From Polyangia bacterium (GTDB taxonomy: Bacteria > Myxococcota_A > Polyangia > Nannocystales > Nannocystaceae), in the NCBI GenBank assembly GCA_030430565.1, contig JAUIKS010000037.1, positions 1 through 64,000 on the forward strand: a stretch of 64,000 bases of DNA. Direction: 5' to 3'. The position numbers were made by a program, and so were the translations under genes. Below the pieces are notes generated by a model. That model was not told the origin of the DNA and searched no databases. It saw only the letters and a list, made by a program, of their open reading frames with translations. Of this stretch, positions 25,134-33,945 are shown one piece after another (positions within the stretch are counted from its first letter, which is position 1; the number at the start of each line of letters is the position of its first letter).

Positions 25134-25601
25134 TCACCCGTCGACCACGATCTTCTCGGAGAAGAGCTCGGTCGGCTCGTCCTGCCCGCTCTGCTTGTCA
25201 CCGCGCACGGACAGCGAGACGTTGTAGACATCGGGCGCGAGCTCCTGCACGTCCATCGTGACGTTGTAGAGACAGTCGCAGCCGGCCACCATGGAAGGGT
25301 TCATGTCGACCGGCTGGACCAGGAACTGGATCGCGCCCTCCTCGACCTTCACGAAGCCCTCGACCTCTTGCTCGCAGCGAAACCGCGCCTCGCTCAGGTT
25401 GGCCTGAATCGCGGCGCCGCGGCGCGTGAACGAGACCCTCGCCTCGTCCCCCTCCTCGGGCGTGCCGCCGCACTCCGACTGCACGAAGCTGTCGACGACG
25501 CTGGCGCCCTTCCACTCGGCCGGCAGGTCGGGTCCGCAGCCCGCGAACGCGACGAGCGAGGCGAGCAGTAGCGAGTGACGGGGCGAGGAGGGGGTACGCA
25601 T
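25134..25601 (-). CDS. Small putative lipoprotein
   Basis: This 155-residue protein has a signal (HSLLLASLVAFAGC) with a good lipobox (FAGC). The mature part is beta-rich (ARVSFTRRGAAIQANLSEARFRCEQEVEGFVKVEEGAIQFLVQP) and contains Cys in SECGG, RFRCEQ and GCDCLYNV that may pair. It resembles many small surface lipoproteins of unknown function in myxobacteria. It is a single gene, convergent with the vWA lipoprotein gene. Confidence 0.75.
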   Translation of the reverse strand: MRTPSSPRHSLLLASLVAFAGCGPDLPAEWKGASVVDSFVQSECGGTPEEGDEARVSFTRRGAAIQANLSEARFRCEQEVEGFVKVEEGAIQFLVQPVDMNPSMVAGCDCLYNVTMDVQELAPDVYNVSLSVRGDKQSGQDEPTELFSEKIVVDG

Positions 25602-25953
25602 CGCTCAGGAGTGTAGCGGAGAACGCGAGCCGCTCGGGAGCAGGTCTGCGTCAGCAGACTCAGCCGCGGAATCGGTGCAGCTACACCGGCTCTCCGCCGC
25701 GTAGGCCGACGCCGCTCGTGCGCTCATCGCCCCGCGAGATCCATCATGTCCCCACGGTCACATGATCCGCGCGCGCGCGGGGCGAGGCAGGTCGCCCTCC
25801 GCCATGCGTCATCGCTCGCCGCGCGGTGAAACCCCGGGGCGCACACGCCGAGTCAAAACGCCGAATCCGGGCCCGTTCGCCCGCTCCCACCGCTCGAGGT
25901 ACAACCTTTCGAAGCCTCCGCCTTCGCGCCCGATCGCCGCGCCGCATCCACGC
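25602..25953. other. Intergenic region before a kinase gene
   Basis: This 352-base region separates two divergently oriented starts. It contains a short hairpin GTCTGC-GTCA-GCAGAC (25644-25659) and a spaced palindrome (25743-25766, listed separately). It also has two A/T-richer patches near 25850-25860 and 25900-25915 that could hold promoter elements. An open frame runs through from 25762 into the kinase, but its Arg/Pro-rich translation is not protein-like. Confidence 0.5.
25743..25766. promoter_or_regulatory. Spaced palindrome, candidate operator
   Basis: ATCATGT and ACATGAT are perfect inverted 7-mers separated by 10 bases, the size of a site for a dimeric helix-turn-helix regulator. It lies about 190 bases upstream of the kinase start and 140 bases upstream of the divergent lipoprotein start. 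The regulator is unknown. Confidence 0.35.
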
Positions 25954-28900
25954 ATGACCATGGGACTCGCGCCTGACACCGCGCCCACGCGCGCCCCGTG
26001 CCCGGATGAGGAGACCGTCATCGAGTACATCCAGGGGCTGCTCGACGAGTCCGCGGGCGCGCGCTTCGAGCAGCATCTCGACGGCTGCCGCGCCTGCCAG
26101 AAGCTGCTGGCCGCGCTCGTGCACGGCCCGGCCTCGCTGCTCCGCGACGACTCCTCCGAGGGTGATGACCCGAGCGCGCATCTTCACACGCTGCCCGCGC
26201 CGCCGGATCTGCCCGAGCACCTGCGCCAGGGCGTCATGGTCAACCGCTACGTCGTGCTCTCGAAGATCGGCGCGGGCGGCATGGGCGTCGTCTACGCGGC
26301 CTACGACCCTGAGCTCGACCGCAAGATCGCGCTCAAGCTCCTCGTCCCCGGGACCCGCGGCAGCACTGGGAGTCATGATGGAAAGACCAGGTTGCTGCGC
26401 GAGGCGCAGGCGCTCGCCAAGCTCAACCACCCGCGCGTCGTCGCGATCTACGACGTCGGCGCGGTCGGCGAGCGCGTGTGGATGGCGATGGAGTTCGTCG
26501 AGGGCGAGACCCTCAAAGAGTGGGCGACGCGCCCGCGGAGCTGGCGTGAGTCCGTCGCCGTGATCCAGCGCGCCGGCGAGGGCCTCGCGGCGGCGCACGC
26601 CGCCGGGCTCCTGCACCGCGACTTTAAGCCCTCCAACGTCATGGTCCGAACGGACGGCGAGGTGCGGGTCATGGACTTCGGCCTCGCGCGCGCGCGCGGC
26701 GAGGGCGTCCCCCCGGCGCTCGCCGAGCTCGACACGGCGCCGCAGCCCGAGGTCTCCGCGCTCAACCTGCAGCTCACCCGCGCGGGCGAGCTCATGGGGA
26801 CGCCGGCCTACATGGCCCCTGAGCAATTTCAGGGCCGAACGAGCACCCAGGCGACGGACCAGTTCGCGCTCTGCGTGACCCTGTGGGAGCTGCTCTACGG
26901 CGAGCGGCCCTACCACGGCGCGACGCTGCTCGAGCTCGCGTCGGTCGTGGCCGCGGGCAAGCGCAAGCCCGTCCCCCGCGGCCGCGACGCGCCCGCGTGG
27001 CTCAAGCGCGTCTGCGAGCGCGGGCTCTCGGTCGAGCCCGCCGATCGCTTCCCCTCGGTCGAGGCGCTGCTCGACGCGCTCGACGCAGGGCAGCGCCGCG
27101 CGCGACTCCGCCGGATCTTCGCGATCACCGGCGCGCTGCTCATCATCGTCATCAGCGCGATCGGGTACCGCCACTACCGCGCCGCGCGGCAGCTCCAGGC
27201 CTGCCGGGACGCCGGCGCCGAGATCGAGTCGACCTGGGGCGCGCGCGAGCGCGCGCGCGTGCGCGCGGCCCTGGGCGCCTCGAGGGTCAGCTACGCCCGG
27301 GCGACCGCCGAGAAAGTCATGCCCTGGCTCGACGGACAGGCGCGGGCCTGGTCCGCCGCGCGCGAGGAGGCCTGCATGAACGCCCGCGTACACGCGCGCT
27401 GGCGGGGCGACACCCTCGATCGCGCGCTGTGGTGCCTCGACACGCGCCGGCTCGAGCTCGAGGCGCTCATCGTCGAGCTCTCGCGCGCCGACGACAGCGT
27501 GGTCGAGCGCGCCGTCTCGGCCGCCGCAGGCCTCTCGCCGGTCGCGCCCTGCCGCGACGAGGGCTCGCTGCAGCGTATGAGCGTGCTGCCGCCGGACGGG
27601 CGCGAGGCGCTCCAGTCGGTCCAGGCCCAGCTCTCGCGCGCCCACTCCCTCGAGCTCGCCGGCGAGTACGAGCGCGGCCTCCAAGACGCCGAGCGCGCGC
27701 TGACCGACGCCCAGCGGGTCGGCTGGCGGCCGCTCGTCGCGGCCGCGCGCGCCCGCGTCGGCAGCCTGCTCAGCAAGCAGGGCGACTACGAGGCCGCCGC
27801 GGGCTCGCTGCGCGCGGCCTACGTCGAGGCGCGCGAGTCGAGCGCGAGCGAGATCGCCGCGGCCGCCGCGACCGCGCTCGTCTTCACCCAGGGCTACAAG
27901 CAAGCGCGACACGAGGACGGCTTCATGTGGGGTCGTCTCGCCGGCGTCGAGCTCGACGCCCTCGACGCGGCCGAGTCGGACCTCCGTCGGGCGACGCTCC
28001 GCAACTACCTCGCGTCGGTCCACCGCGACGCCGGCGCGCACGACGAAGCCAAGCGCCTGTACCAACAGGCAGCCTCCACCCGCGAGCGCACCCTCGGCGC
28101 CGAGCACCCCGACGTCGCCAAGAGCCTCACCGGCCTCGCCAACGTGCACCTCGCCGCCGGCGAGTACGACGACGCGGAGCGGCTGTACCAGCGCGCCGCC
28201 GCGATCTGGGAGAGCACCCTCGGCGCCGAGCACCCCAACGTCGCGATCAGCCTCAACAACCTCGCTAACCTCCACTACTCGACCGGCGCGTACGGGCAGG
28301 CGAAGCCGCTCTACGCCCGCGCGACCGCGATCTGGGAGCGCGCCCTCGGGCCCGCGCACCCGCACGTCGCCGCCGGCCTGACCGGCCGCGCGCTGGTGCA
28401 CAACGCGATGGGCGAGCACGAGCGCGCGACGCCGCTGTTCGAGCGCGTCATCGCCATCCGCGAGCGGGCCTACGGCGAGCATCACCCCGAGGTCGCGCGC
28501 GGGCTCAACAACCTCGCCACCGCGCGCGAGGCCGCCGGCGCGCACGAGCAGGCCAAGGCGCTGTACGAGCGCGCCCTCGCTATCTTCGAGCGGGCCTACG
28601 GCCCCGAGCACCCCACCGTCGCCACCAGCCTCAAGAGCCTCGCCGATGTCCACCGCGCGCTCGGCTCACGCGCCGCCGCGAGGCAGCTGTACGAGCGCGC
28701 CCTCGCCATCCGCGAGCGCGCCCTGGGTGCCGAGCACCCCGACACCGCCGCCGCGCTCCTGCGCCTCGCCGAGCTCGATCGACTCGAGGGCGCGCTGGAG
28801 TCGGCGCGCGCGCGCTACCAACAGTCGCTCACCAGCTTCGAAGCAGCGCTCGGGCCGGAGCACCGAAACGTCGCCGACGCCCTCGTCGGCCTCGCCGAGC

Positions 28901-29169
28901 TCGCGCTCGCGGACCAGCACTTCGCGCGCGCGCGCGAGCTCGCCGAGCGCGCCCTCCGCATTCAAGCCGGGAGACGCGGCGCCGAGCAGCTCGTCGCCAA
29001 CAGCCGCTTCCTGCTCGCGCGGGCGCTCACGGGCGCCGGGCAGCCGCCGCCCAAGGCCCTCACGCTCGCGCGCGAGGCCAGCGAGTACTACCGCGACGCG
29101 CGGCCCGAGGACGTCGCGCTCGGCGAGATCGAGTCCTGGCTCGCGCGCGCCGGATCCTCCGCGCAATAG
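25954..29169 (+). CDS. Membrane Ser/Thr kinase with N-terminal zinc-finger-like motif and TPR array
   Basis: The protein has 1071 residues from the ATG at 25954; the upstream frame is not protein-like. Residues 18-52 hold an anti-sigma-like putative zinc finger (IEYIQGLLDESAGARFEQHLDGCRAC). The kinase domain is about 97-360: IGAGGMGVVY, IALKLL, HRDFKPSN near 222, DFGLARA, GTPAYMAPEQ. One membrane helix lies near 388-406. A juxtamembrane region has four spaced Cys (LQACRD, EEACMN, LWCLD, VAPCRD). From about 570 on there are kinesin-light-chain-type TPRs, units such as ALGPEHPxVAxSLxxLAxxH repeated about every 42 residues. The TPRs would be outside the cytoplasm and sense a protein ligand. It is a paralogue of the kinase at 54004-56913. 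Confidence 0.92.
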   Translation: MTMGLAPDTAPTRAPCPDEETVIEYIQGLLDESAGARFEQHLDGCRACQKLLAALVHGPASLLRDDSSEGDDPSAHLHTLPAPPDLPEHLRQGVMVNRYVVLSKIGAGGMGVVYAAYDPELDRKIALKLLVPGTRGSTGSHDGKTRLLREAQALAKLNHPRVVAIYDVGAVGERVWMAMEFVEGETLKEWATRPRSWRESVAVIQRAGEGLAAAHAAGLLHRDFKPSNVMVRTDGEVRVMDFGLARARGEGVPPALAELDTAPQPEVSALNLQLTRAGELMGTPAYMAPEQFQGRTSTQATDQFALCVTLWELLYGERPYHGATLLELASVVAAGKRKPVPRGRDAPAWLKRVCERGLSVEPADRFPSVEALLDALDAGQRRARLRRIFAITGALLIIVISAIGYRHYRAARQLQACRDAGAEIESTWGARERARVRAALGASRVSYARATAEKVMPWLDGQARAWSAAREEACMNARVHARWRGDTLDRALWCLDTRRLELEALIVELSRADDSVVERAVSAAAGLSPVAPCRDEGSLQRMSVLPPDGREALQSVQAQLSRAHSLELAGEYERGLQDAERALTDAQRVGWRPLVAAARARVGSLLSKQGDYEAAAGSLRAAYVEARESSASEIAAAAATALVFTQGYKQARHEDGFMWGRLAGVELDALDAAESDLRRATLRNYLASVHRDAGAHDEAKRLYQQAASTRERTLGAEHPDVAKSLTGLANVHLAAGEYDDAERLYQRAAAIWESTLGAEHPNVAISLNNLANLHYSTGAYGQAKPLYARATAIWERALGPAHPHVAAGLTGRALVHNAMGEHERATPLFERVIAIRERAYGEHHPEVARGLNNLATAREAAGAHEQAKALYERALAIFERAYGPEHPTVATSLKSLADVHRALGSRAAARQLYERALAIRERALGAEHPDTAAALLRLAELDRLEGALESARARYQQSLTSFEAALGPEHRNVADALVGLAELALADQHFARARELAERALRIQAGRRGAEQLVANSRFLLARALTGAGQPPPKALTLAREASEYYRDARPEDVALGEIESWLARAGSSAQ

Positions 29170-29233
29170 TCCGCTACACTCGCGTCTGCGCGACGCGGTC
29201 GGCAGCGCGGTCGGCAGCGGCCTGAGAGGAGCC

Positions 29234-31090
29234 ATGCGAACACAAGCCCCAAGAGCCATGGCCGTCTGTATCAGCCCGCTCGCCGCGCTCGCGGTCTGCG
29301 TCGCCTGCAAGTCGACCCCGGATCCGCCCAAGACGACCGAGAGCGCCGCCAGCTCCTCGTCCTCCTCATCTAGCTCCAGCAAGACCACGTCGGCCTCGAG
29401 CAGCAGCAACACCAGCGAGACGAGCAGCTCGGCCGCGTGCCCCGAGCCCTGCGGCCCTGGTGAGGTCTGCGTCGACGACCCCGGCACCTGCGCCTGCGCG
29501 CCGGATCGCGTCCTCTGCGGCAGCGAGTGCGTCGATCTGCGCGGCGACAATGATCACTGCGGCCGCTGCGACGCGCGCTGCGAGACCGGCGACTGCGCGA
29601 ACGGCCTGTGCGGCGCGCCGCTGCCCCAGGGCCCCAGCGCGCCGGTCGTTATGGTCTCAGGGGCAGATACGGCCGCGAGCTGCGTCGAGGTCAACGAGGC
29701 CAAGCCCGAGCGCTCGATCAACTTCGTCCCGGGCGGGCCCGAGTACCACGCCGCGTTCCAGCGCCTCAGCTGGCCGTCCCCGCGCGGCTTCTTCAACTGG
29801 GGGGACCAAGGCGACAGCTGGGACGCCGCGCTCAAGCAGATCCCGGTCGACGACGCGGCCCCGGACGCGCTCAAGCTCGCGGCCGTCAGCGCCGATCCCT
29901 GGACCACGACGCACGGCGGCTCGGGCCTCGAGTACGCCTCCTTCATCGGCTCGACGGGGCCCAACCTCTCCTGCGTCGCCGTCGGCGCGACCGACCCCGC
30001 CGGCCTCACGAGCGGCGCCTGGAAGCACCCCCTCGCCTGCGCGCACCCGGCGATCGACTACACCACCGACTGGCGCGTCGACGGCCCGATGATCATCTCG
30101 GACCTCGGCGACGACGCGCTCTACGTGTCGTACATCGGCCTCGATCTCAAGGCCCAGCGCAAGCGCTTCCGCGTCATCCGCTACGCCCCCTGCGACGGCG
30201 TCCCGCGCCCCGACGACAGCGGCGGCTGCCCCATCGACTGGGATCAATTCGTCGTCAACTCCCACACCCACAACGAGCACCCCAACGTCGCGATCAACCC
30301 CTGCACCCACCACATCTACGCGCTCTACCGCGAGACCGAGGACGGCGTGCCCGAGCGCATCCGCGTCGCGGTCGTCGACACCAACGGCGACAAGGGCGAC
30401 CCGCCGATCAACTTCGTGCTCGACGACGCGGTCGAGTGGGGCTTCAACACGCAGTGCGGCGGCGGCAGCTGCGGCGAGGACTACGAGATCTGCACCTGCG
30501 GCGGCCCCGACGGGCAGGACTGCCTCAAGGGCGACGTCCCGACCGTCGCCTGCATGGACCTCGCGGCCCGCGTCCACGCCAACATCACTTATGTCCCCGA
30601 GGACAACTCCTGCCGCCTGCACATCGCCTACGACCACTTCACCGCGGCCGGCTACGCCAAGGTCCGCATGAAGACCTTCGACGTCACGACCGACCAGTTC
30701 GCGCCGCTGCACACCCTCGACTCCTCGCCGCCCGACTCGAGCTTCAACGACTTCAACGGCACCGTCCTCGCCGACTACTTCTCCAGCCGCCTCGGCGTGT
30801 TCTTCTACCGCCAGGAGGCGGGCGACCCCTGCGCCACGCGCTACATGGGCCTGCTCAGCGACGACGGGAGCGACTTCGAGCTCCGCGAGGTCTCCGACGG
30901 CAGCTTCCCGACCGTCTGGTTCGAGGGCACCGGCGGCATCGGGCACTACGTCGAGGGCGCCCGCTTCAACGAGCCGGGCGTGCTGTTCCCGACCTGGTCG
31001 CAGCCCGTCCCGTCCCAAGCGCCCTGTCTCTCGTGCCAGGGCATGGAGTACAGCCTCGCGGTCATGGGCCGCCGCGTCATCGGGCCCTAG
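29234..31090 (+). CDS. Secreted or lipid-anchored protein with Ser-rich linker and Cys-rich segment
   Basis: The protein has 618 residues from the ATG at 29234, with AGGAG just upstream; a second Met at residue 9 is possible. The signal ISPLAALAVCVAC has a lipobox-like end. About 45 residues of Ser/Thr/Lys follow, including ten consecutive Ser. Next is a Cys-rich stretch (CPEPCGPGEVCVDDPGTCAC, then CGSECVDL and CGRCDARCETGDC), like the short disulfide modules found in myxobacterial surface proteins. The 470-residue C-terminal part has beta-propeller-like repeats (LYVSYIGLDL, HIYALYRET, RLHIAYDHF, LGVFFYRQE) but no named family. It is probably displayed on the cell surface. It may be co-transcribed with the kinase 64 bases upstream. 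Confidence 0.75.
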   Translation: MRTQAPRAMAVCISPLAALAVCVACKSTPDPPKTTESAASSSSSSSSSSKTTSASSSSNTSETSSSAACPEPCGPGEVCVDDPGTCACAPDRVLCGSECVDLRGDNDHCGRCDARCETGDCANGLCGAPLPQGPSAPVVMVSGADTAASCVEVNEAKPERSINFVPGGPEYHAAFQRLSWPSPRGFFNWGDQGDSWDAALKQIPVDDAAPDALKLAAVSADPWTTTHGGSGLEYASFIGSTGPNLSCVAVGATDPAGLTSGAWKHPLACAHPAIDYTTDWRVDGPMIISDLGDDALYVSYIGLDLKAQRKRFRVIRYAPCDGVPRPDDSGGCPIDWDQFVVNSHTHNEHPNVAINPCTHHIYALYRETEDGVPERIRVAVVDTNGDKGDPPINFVLDDAVEWGFNTQCGGGSCGEDYEICTCGGPDGQDCLKGDVPTVACMDLAARVHANITYVPEDNSCRLHIAYDHFTAAGYAKVRMKTFDVTTDQFAPLHTLDSSPPDSSFNDFNGTVLADYFSSRLGVFFYRQEAGDPCATRYMGLLSDDGSDFELREVSDGSFPTVWFEGTGGIGHYVEGARFNEPGVLFPTWSQPVPSQAPCLSCQGMEYSLAVMGRRVIGP

Positions 31091-31111
31091 CCGCGTCGCG
31101 CGTCGCGGTCG

Positions 31112-32665
31112 CTACATGTAAAAGCCGACGCTGAGGTTCAGCCACATCCACCAGCTCGGGTCGTCCTCGCCCTCCGCGAGCGCGTTGCTGTACTCCGGGC
31201 TGAACCACGGGTGGTTGCGACCGGTCGCGGCGTCGAGGTAGATGTAGACGTAGCGCGCCGCGATCAGCACGCCCGTGACGTTCATCTGCGTATAGTCAAA
31301 GCCGTCGTCTGGCTTCCACAGGAAGCTGTGGTCGTTGTAGAACATGATCGAGTCGACCACGCGGTTCGCCAGCTTCAGCTTGTAGGCGATGTTCCCGACC
31401 GCGACCGCGCCCCGACGCGCGACGCGATACGGCGCGTCCCAGGCCCCCAGCGTCAGCCACCGGCGCGACTGCCCGGTCGGGTTCTGCGGCCTGTTGTCGT
31501 AGTAGAGCCCCTCGAGCTGAAAATTGAAGCCGCGGTAGGTCCCCGTGTAGTGCAGCGCGGCCGCCCAGCGTGTCCCGAAGCGCTCGGTGTCGCTGTTGTA
31601 GAGCCCGCCGAACTGCCCCGAGGCGCCGATCTCGGTCCGGTCCTCGCCGCGGTGCTGCCACTCGTAAGCGAAGCGCGCGACGCCGTTGTGCTTCTCCTCG
31701 TTGTTCGCCGCGGCGCCGCCGAAGTCGCAGGGATCGACCGGGTGCGTCGACGTGCTGTCGAGGTACGGATCACACAGCTCGGCCTGGTCGGTCTTGACCA
31801 CGTCGTAGCTGTAGCGCGCGCTGTCCATCGTCGCGCCGAACTGCGAGGGCTCGGCCTGGATGTAGTACGCGAGCTGCACGTTCAGCCCGCCCTTGCGGAT
31901 GATCGACTTGAAGCCGAGGTCGTAGTCGTCCGCGAGCCCGAGGTAGTACGGGAGCGTCTCGAACCAGTTGTGCGACGCGTAGGGCAGGATCCCAAACGGC
32001 ACGCGGTGCACGCCCGCGTCGAACTCAAACACGTCGCCGTGCTTGTAGCCGATGTAGCCGTGGTGGACCGTCGCGTACTTGCGGTAGAAGCGGTACTCCG
32101 CGGACACGACCAGGCCCTTGTAGAAGCCGTCGAAGCCGAAGCCGACGCGCTCAAACAGCGCCTGCGGCCCCTCCGCGCCCGGCCTGAACGCCTCGCCCGC
32201 GACCTGCGCCTTCGGCCATGACCGATAGTTAAAGCTGAAGCTGACCGAGCCCGTGATCCGAAAGTCGAGGTCCTCTACGAGCGGCTCGTCGCGCTCGCGC
32301 AGCTTCTTGTGCTGGATCTCGGGGAGCTCGGTCTGGATCGGCGGGCCGCGCCCGATGGTCCCGCGCTCCTCCTCGACCACGCCCTCCGCGGCGTCACCGG
32401 CCTCCGCCGCGCCCTCGGCCCCCGTCGCGCCCGCGCCGCCCGCCTCCGCGCCCTTCTGCTCCGCGGAGTCCTCGTCGGCGGAGGGCTCCCCATCAGGCGC
32501 GCCCTCCCCCTCCTCGCCCGGGAGCTCGTCCCCGACGACGTCCTCCTCGCCGGGCATCGACTTCGCCGGCCGCGCGTGGGCGTGACTCGGCGTCGACGCG
32601 ACGGCGAGCGCGACGACGATGGCCGCGACGCTGACGCGACCGCTTGCGGAGGGGAACGATTCCAT
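31112..32665 (-). CDS. Outer-membrane porin-like beta-barrel protein
   Basis: The protein has 517 residues from the ATG at 32665; a longer frame would add 18. A signal peptide (VSVAAIVVALAVASTPSHAHA) is followed by about 75 acidic, Glu/Gly/Ala-rich, disordered residues. From about residue 130 alternating hydrophobic and polar strands appear: FRITGSVSFSFNYRSWP, VVSAEYRFYRKY, FEFDAGVHRVPFGILPYASHNWFETLPYYLG, RFAYEWQHRG, ALHYTGTYRGFNFQLEGLYYD. The protein ends in NLSVGFYM with a terminal hydrophobic pattern near that used by the BAM complex. The layout fits phosphate-selective porin O/P-type barrels. The substrate is unknown. Confidence 0.75.
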   Translation of the reverse strand: MESFPSASGRVSVAAIVVALAVASTPSHAHARPAKSMPGEEDVVGDELPGEEGEGAPDGEPSADEDSAEQKGAEAGGAGATGAEGAAEAGDAAEGVVEEERGTIGRGPPIQTELPEIQHKKLRERDEPLVEDLDFRITGSVSFSFNYRSWPKAQVAGEAFRPGAEGPQALFERVGFGFDGFYKGLVVSAEYRFYRKYATVHHGYIGYKHGDVFEFDAGVHRVPFGILPYASHNWFETLPYYLGLADDYDLGFKSIIRKGGLNVQLAYYIQAEPSQFGATMDSARYSYDVVKTDQAELCDPYLDSTSTHPVDPCDFGGAAANNEEKHNGVARFAYEWQHRGEDRTEIGASGQFGGLYNSDTERFGTRWAAALHYTGTYRGFNFQLEGLYYDNRPQNPTGQSRRWLTLGAWDAPYRVARRGAVAVGNIAYKLKLANRVVDSIMFYNDHSFLWKPDDGFDYTQMNVTGVLIAARYVYIYLDAATGRNHPWFSPEYSNALAEGEDDPSWWMWLNLSVGFYM

Positions 32666-32862
32666 GTCTGCGAGCGACTGCGGGCGCAGGTGTCCCTCGA
32701 GGCAGCGCGCCCGCGACAAGTATCACCGGCTTTCCGCTCGCAGCCCACGGGCGCCGCCGCGCGCCGCCGCGCCGAGACAGCGAGGACAGCGGGGACAATT
32801 TCGCGCGCTCGCCCGCGGGGCGTGACTGTTGCTACCCTGCCCCCGGCTCGCGGACAGCAGCC

Positions 32863-33945
32863 ATGGAGCGAACCGTGCGCATCGGCGTCCCCAACGATCA
32901 CGGCCCCAGCAACACCCACGAAGCCCGCGTCGCGCTCACCCCCCAGGAGGTCCACGAGCTGCGCGCCGACGGCGAGCACGAACTGCTCGTCGAGCGCGGC
33001 GCCGGCGAGCACGCCGGCTACTCGGACCAGCAGTACATCGACGCGGGCGCGCAGCTCGTCCACCGCCGCGTCGAGGCGCTCGCCCCCGCGCATCTCGTCG
33101 CGGGGATCCGCTGGCTGAGCCCAGCTGACCTCGAGGTCCTGTCCCCCGGCGCGATCTGCTTCAGCCTCGTCCGCCCAGCGCTCGCCCCGGCCGAGCTGCG
33201 CGCGGCCTACCGCGCCGCCGGGGTCTTCGCTATCAGCGGCGACCGCCTCTCGCTCGCGGACGGCGACCTCCCGATCCGTCGCCGGATGAGCGAGCTCGCC
33301 GGCGCGCTCGCCCCCCAGCTCGCGGCGCGGCTGCTCGAGAGCACCCGCCCCGGCCGCTACGGCGTGCTGCTCGCCCGCGTCCCCGGCGTCGCGCCGCCGA
33401 TCGTCTCGATCGTCGGCGCCGGCACGCTCGGCGCCGTCGCGGCCCGCAGCTTCGCCGGGCTCGGCGCGATCGTGCACCTCCTCGACACCCGTCACGCGCG
33501 CCTGCGCGCGCTCGCCTCCGAGCTGCCCGCGAACGTCATCACGCGCGAGTCGAGCCCCGCCGCGATCGACCAGGTCGCGCGCTTCAGCAACGTGCTCGTG
33601 CTCGCGCTCGAGGGATCCGACGGCCATGTCCCGATGGTCATCAACTGGGGCCACATCACGGCGATGCGCCCCGGCGCGGTCCTGCTCGACTTCAGCATCC
33701 AGACCGGCGGCGCGTCGCAGAGCTCGCGCCCGATCGCGTCGCCGGACGAGGCCTACGAGAAGCTCGGCGTGCTCCACATGACGATGCCCAACACCCCCGC
33801 GCTCGTCGCCCGGACCGCGAGCAAGCGGATCTCGAGCGCGCTCGCGCCGTTCATCCAGCAGCTCTCGCGGCACGAGCGGCCGCCCGCCCGATGGCTCGGG
33901 CTCGACGCCTTCGCGCGCGCGACGGGGCGAGGAGACGCCCCGTGA
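32863..33945 (+). CDS. Alanine dehydrogenase/transhydrogenase-alpha-like protein with altered active site
   Basis: The protein has 360 residues from the ATG at 32863. The N-terminal domain follows the Ald/PntA fold (RIGVPNDHGPSNTHEARVALTPQEV, ERGAGEHAGYSDQQYIDAGA), and the central Rossmann motif is VSIVGAGTLGAVAARSFAGLGA with the acidic residue in LLDTRH. However, the segments that hold the catalytic Lys and His in alanine dehydrogenases read VAGIRWLSPADLE and GAICFSLVRPAL, so both key residues appear replaced. An NAD(P)-binding role is likely but alanine oxidation is doubtful. Its stop overlaps the GTG of the CoA-transferase gene as GTGA, so the two are coupled and probably act on one pathway. 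Confidence 0.72.
   Translation: MERTVRIGVPNDHGPSNTHEARVALTPQEVHELRADGEHELLVERGAGEHAGYSDQQYIDAGAQLVHRRVEALAPAHLVAGIRWLSPADLEVLSPGAICFSLVRPALAPAELRAAYRAAGVFAISGDRLSLADGDLPIRRRMSELAGALAPQLAARLLESTRPGRYGVLLARVPGVAPPIVSIVGAGTLGAVAARSFAGLGAIVHLLDTRHARLRALASELPANVITRESSPAAIDQVARFSNVLVLALEGSDGHVPMVINWGHITAMRPGAVLLDFSIQTGGASQSSRPIASPDEAYEKLGVLHMTMPNTPALVARTASKRISSALAPFIQQLSRHERPPARWLGLDAFARATGRGDAP

Noticed and set aside
25744..28653. 969-codon frame antisense to the kinase-TPR gene
   Set aside because: Translation is Arg/Ala/Gly/Val repeats without motifs; it mirrors the TPR repeats of the real gene on the plus strand.
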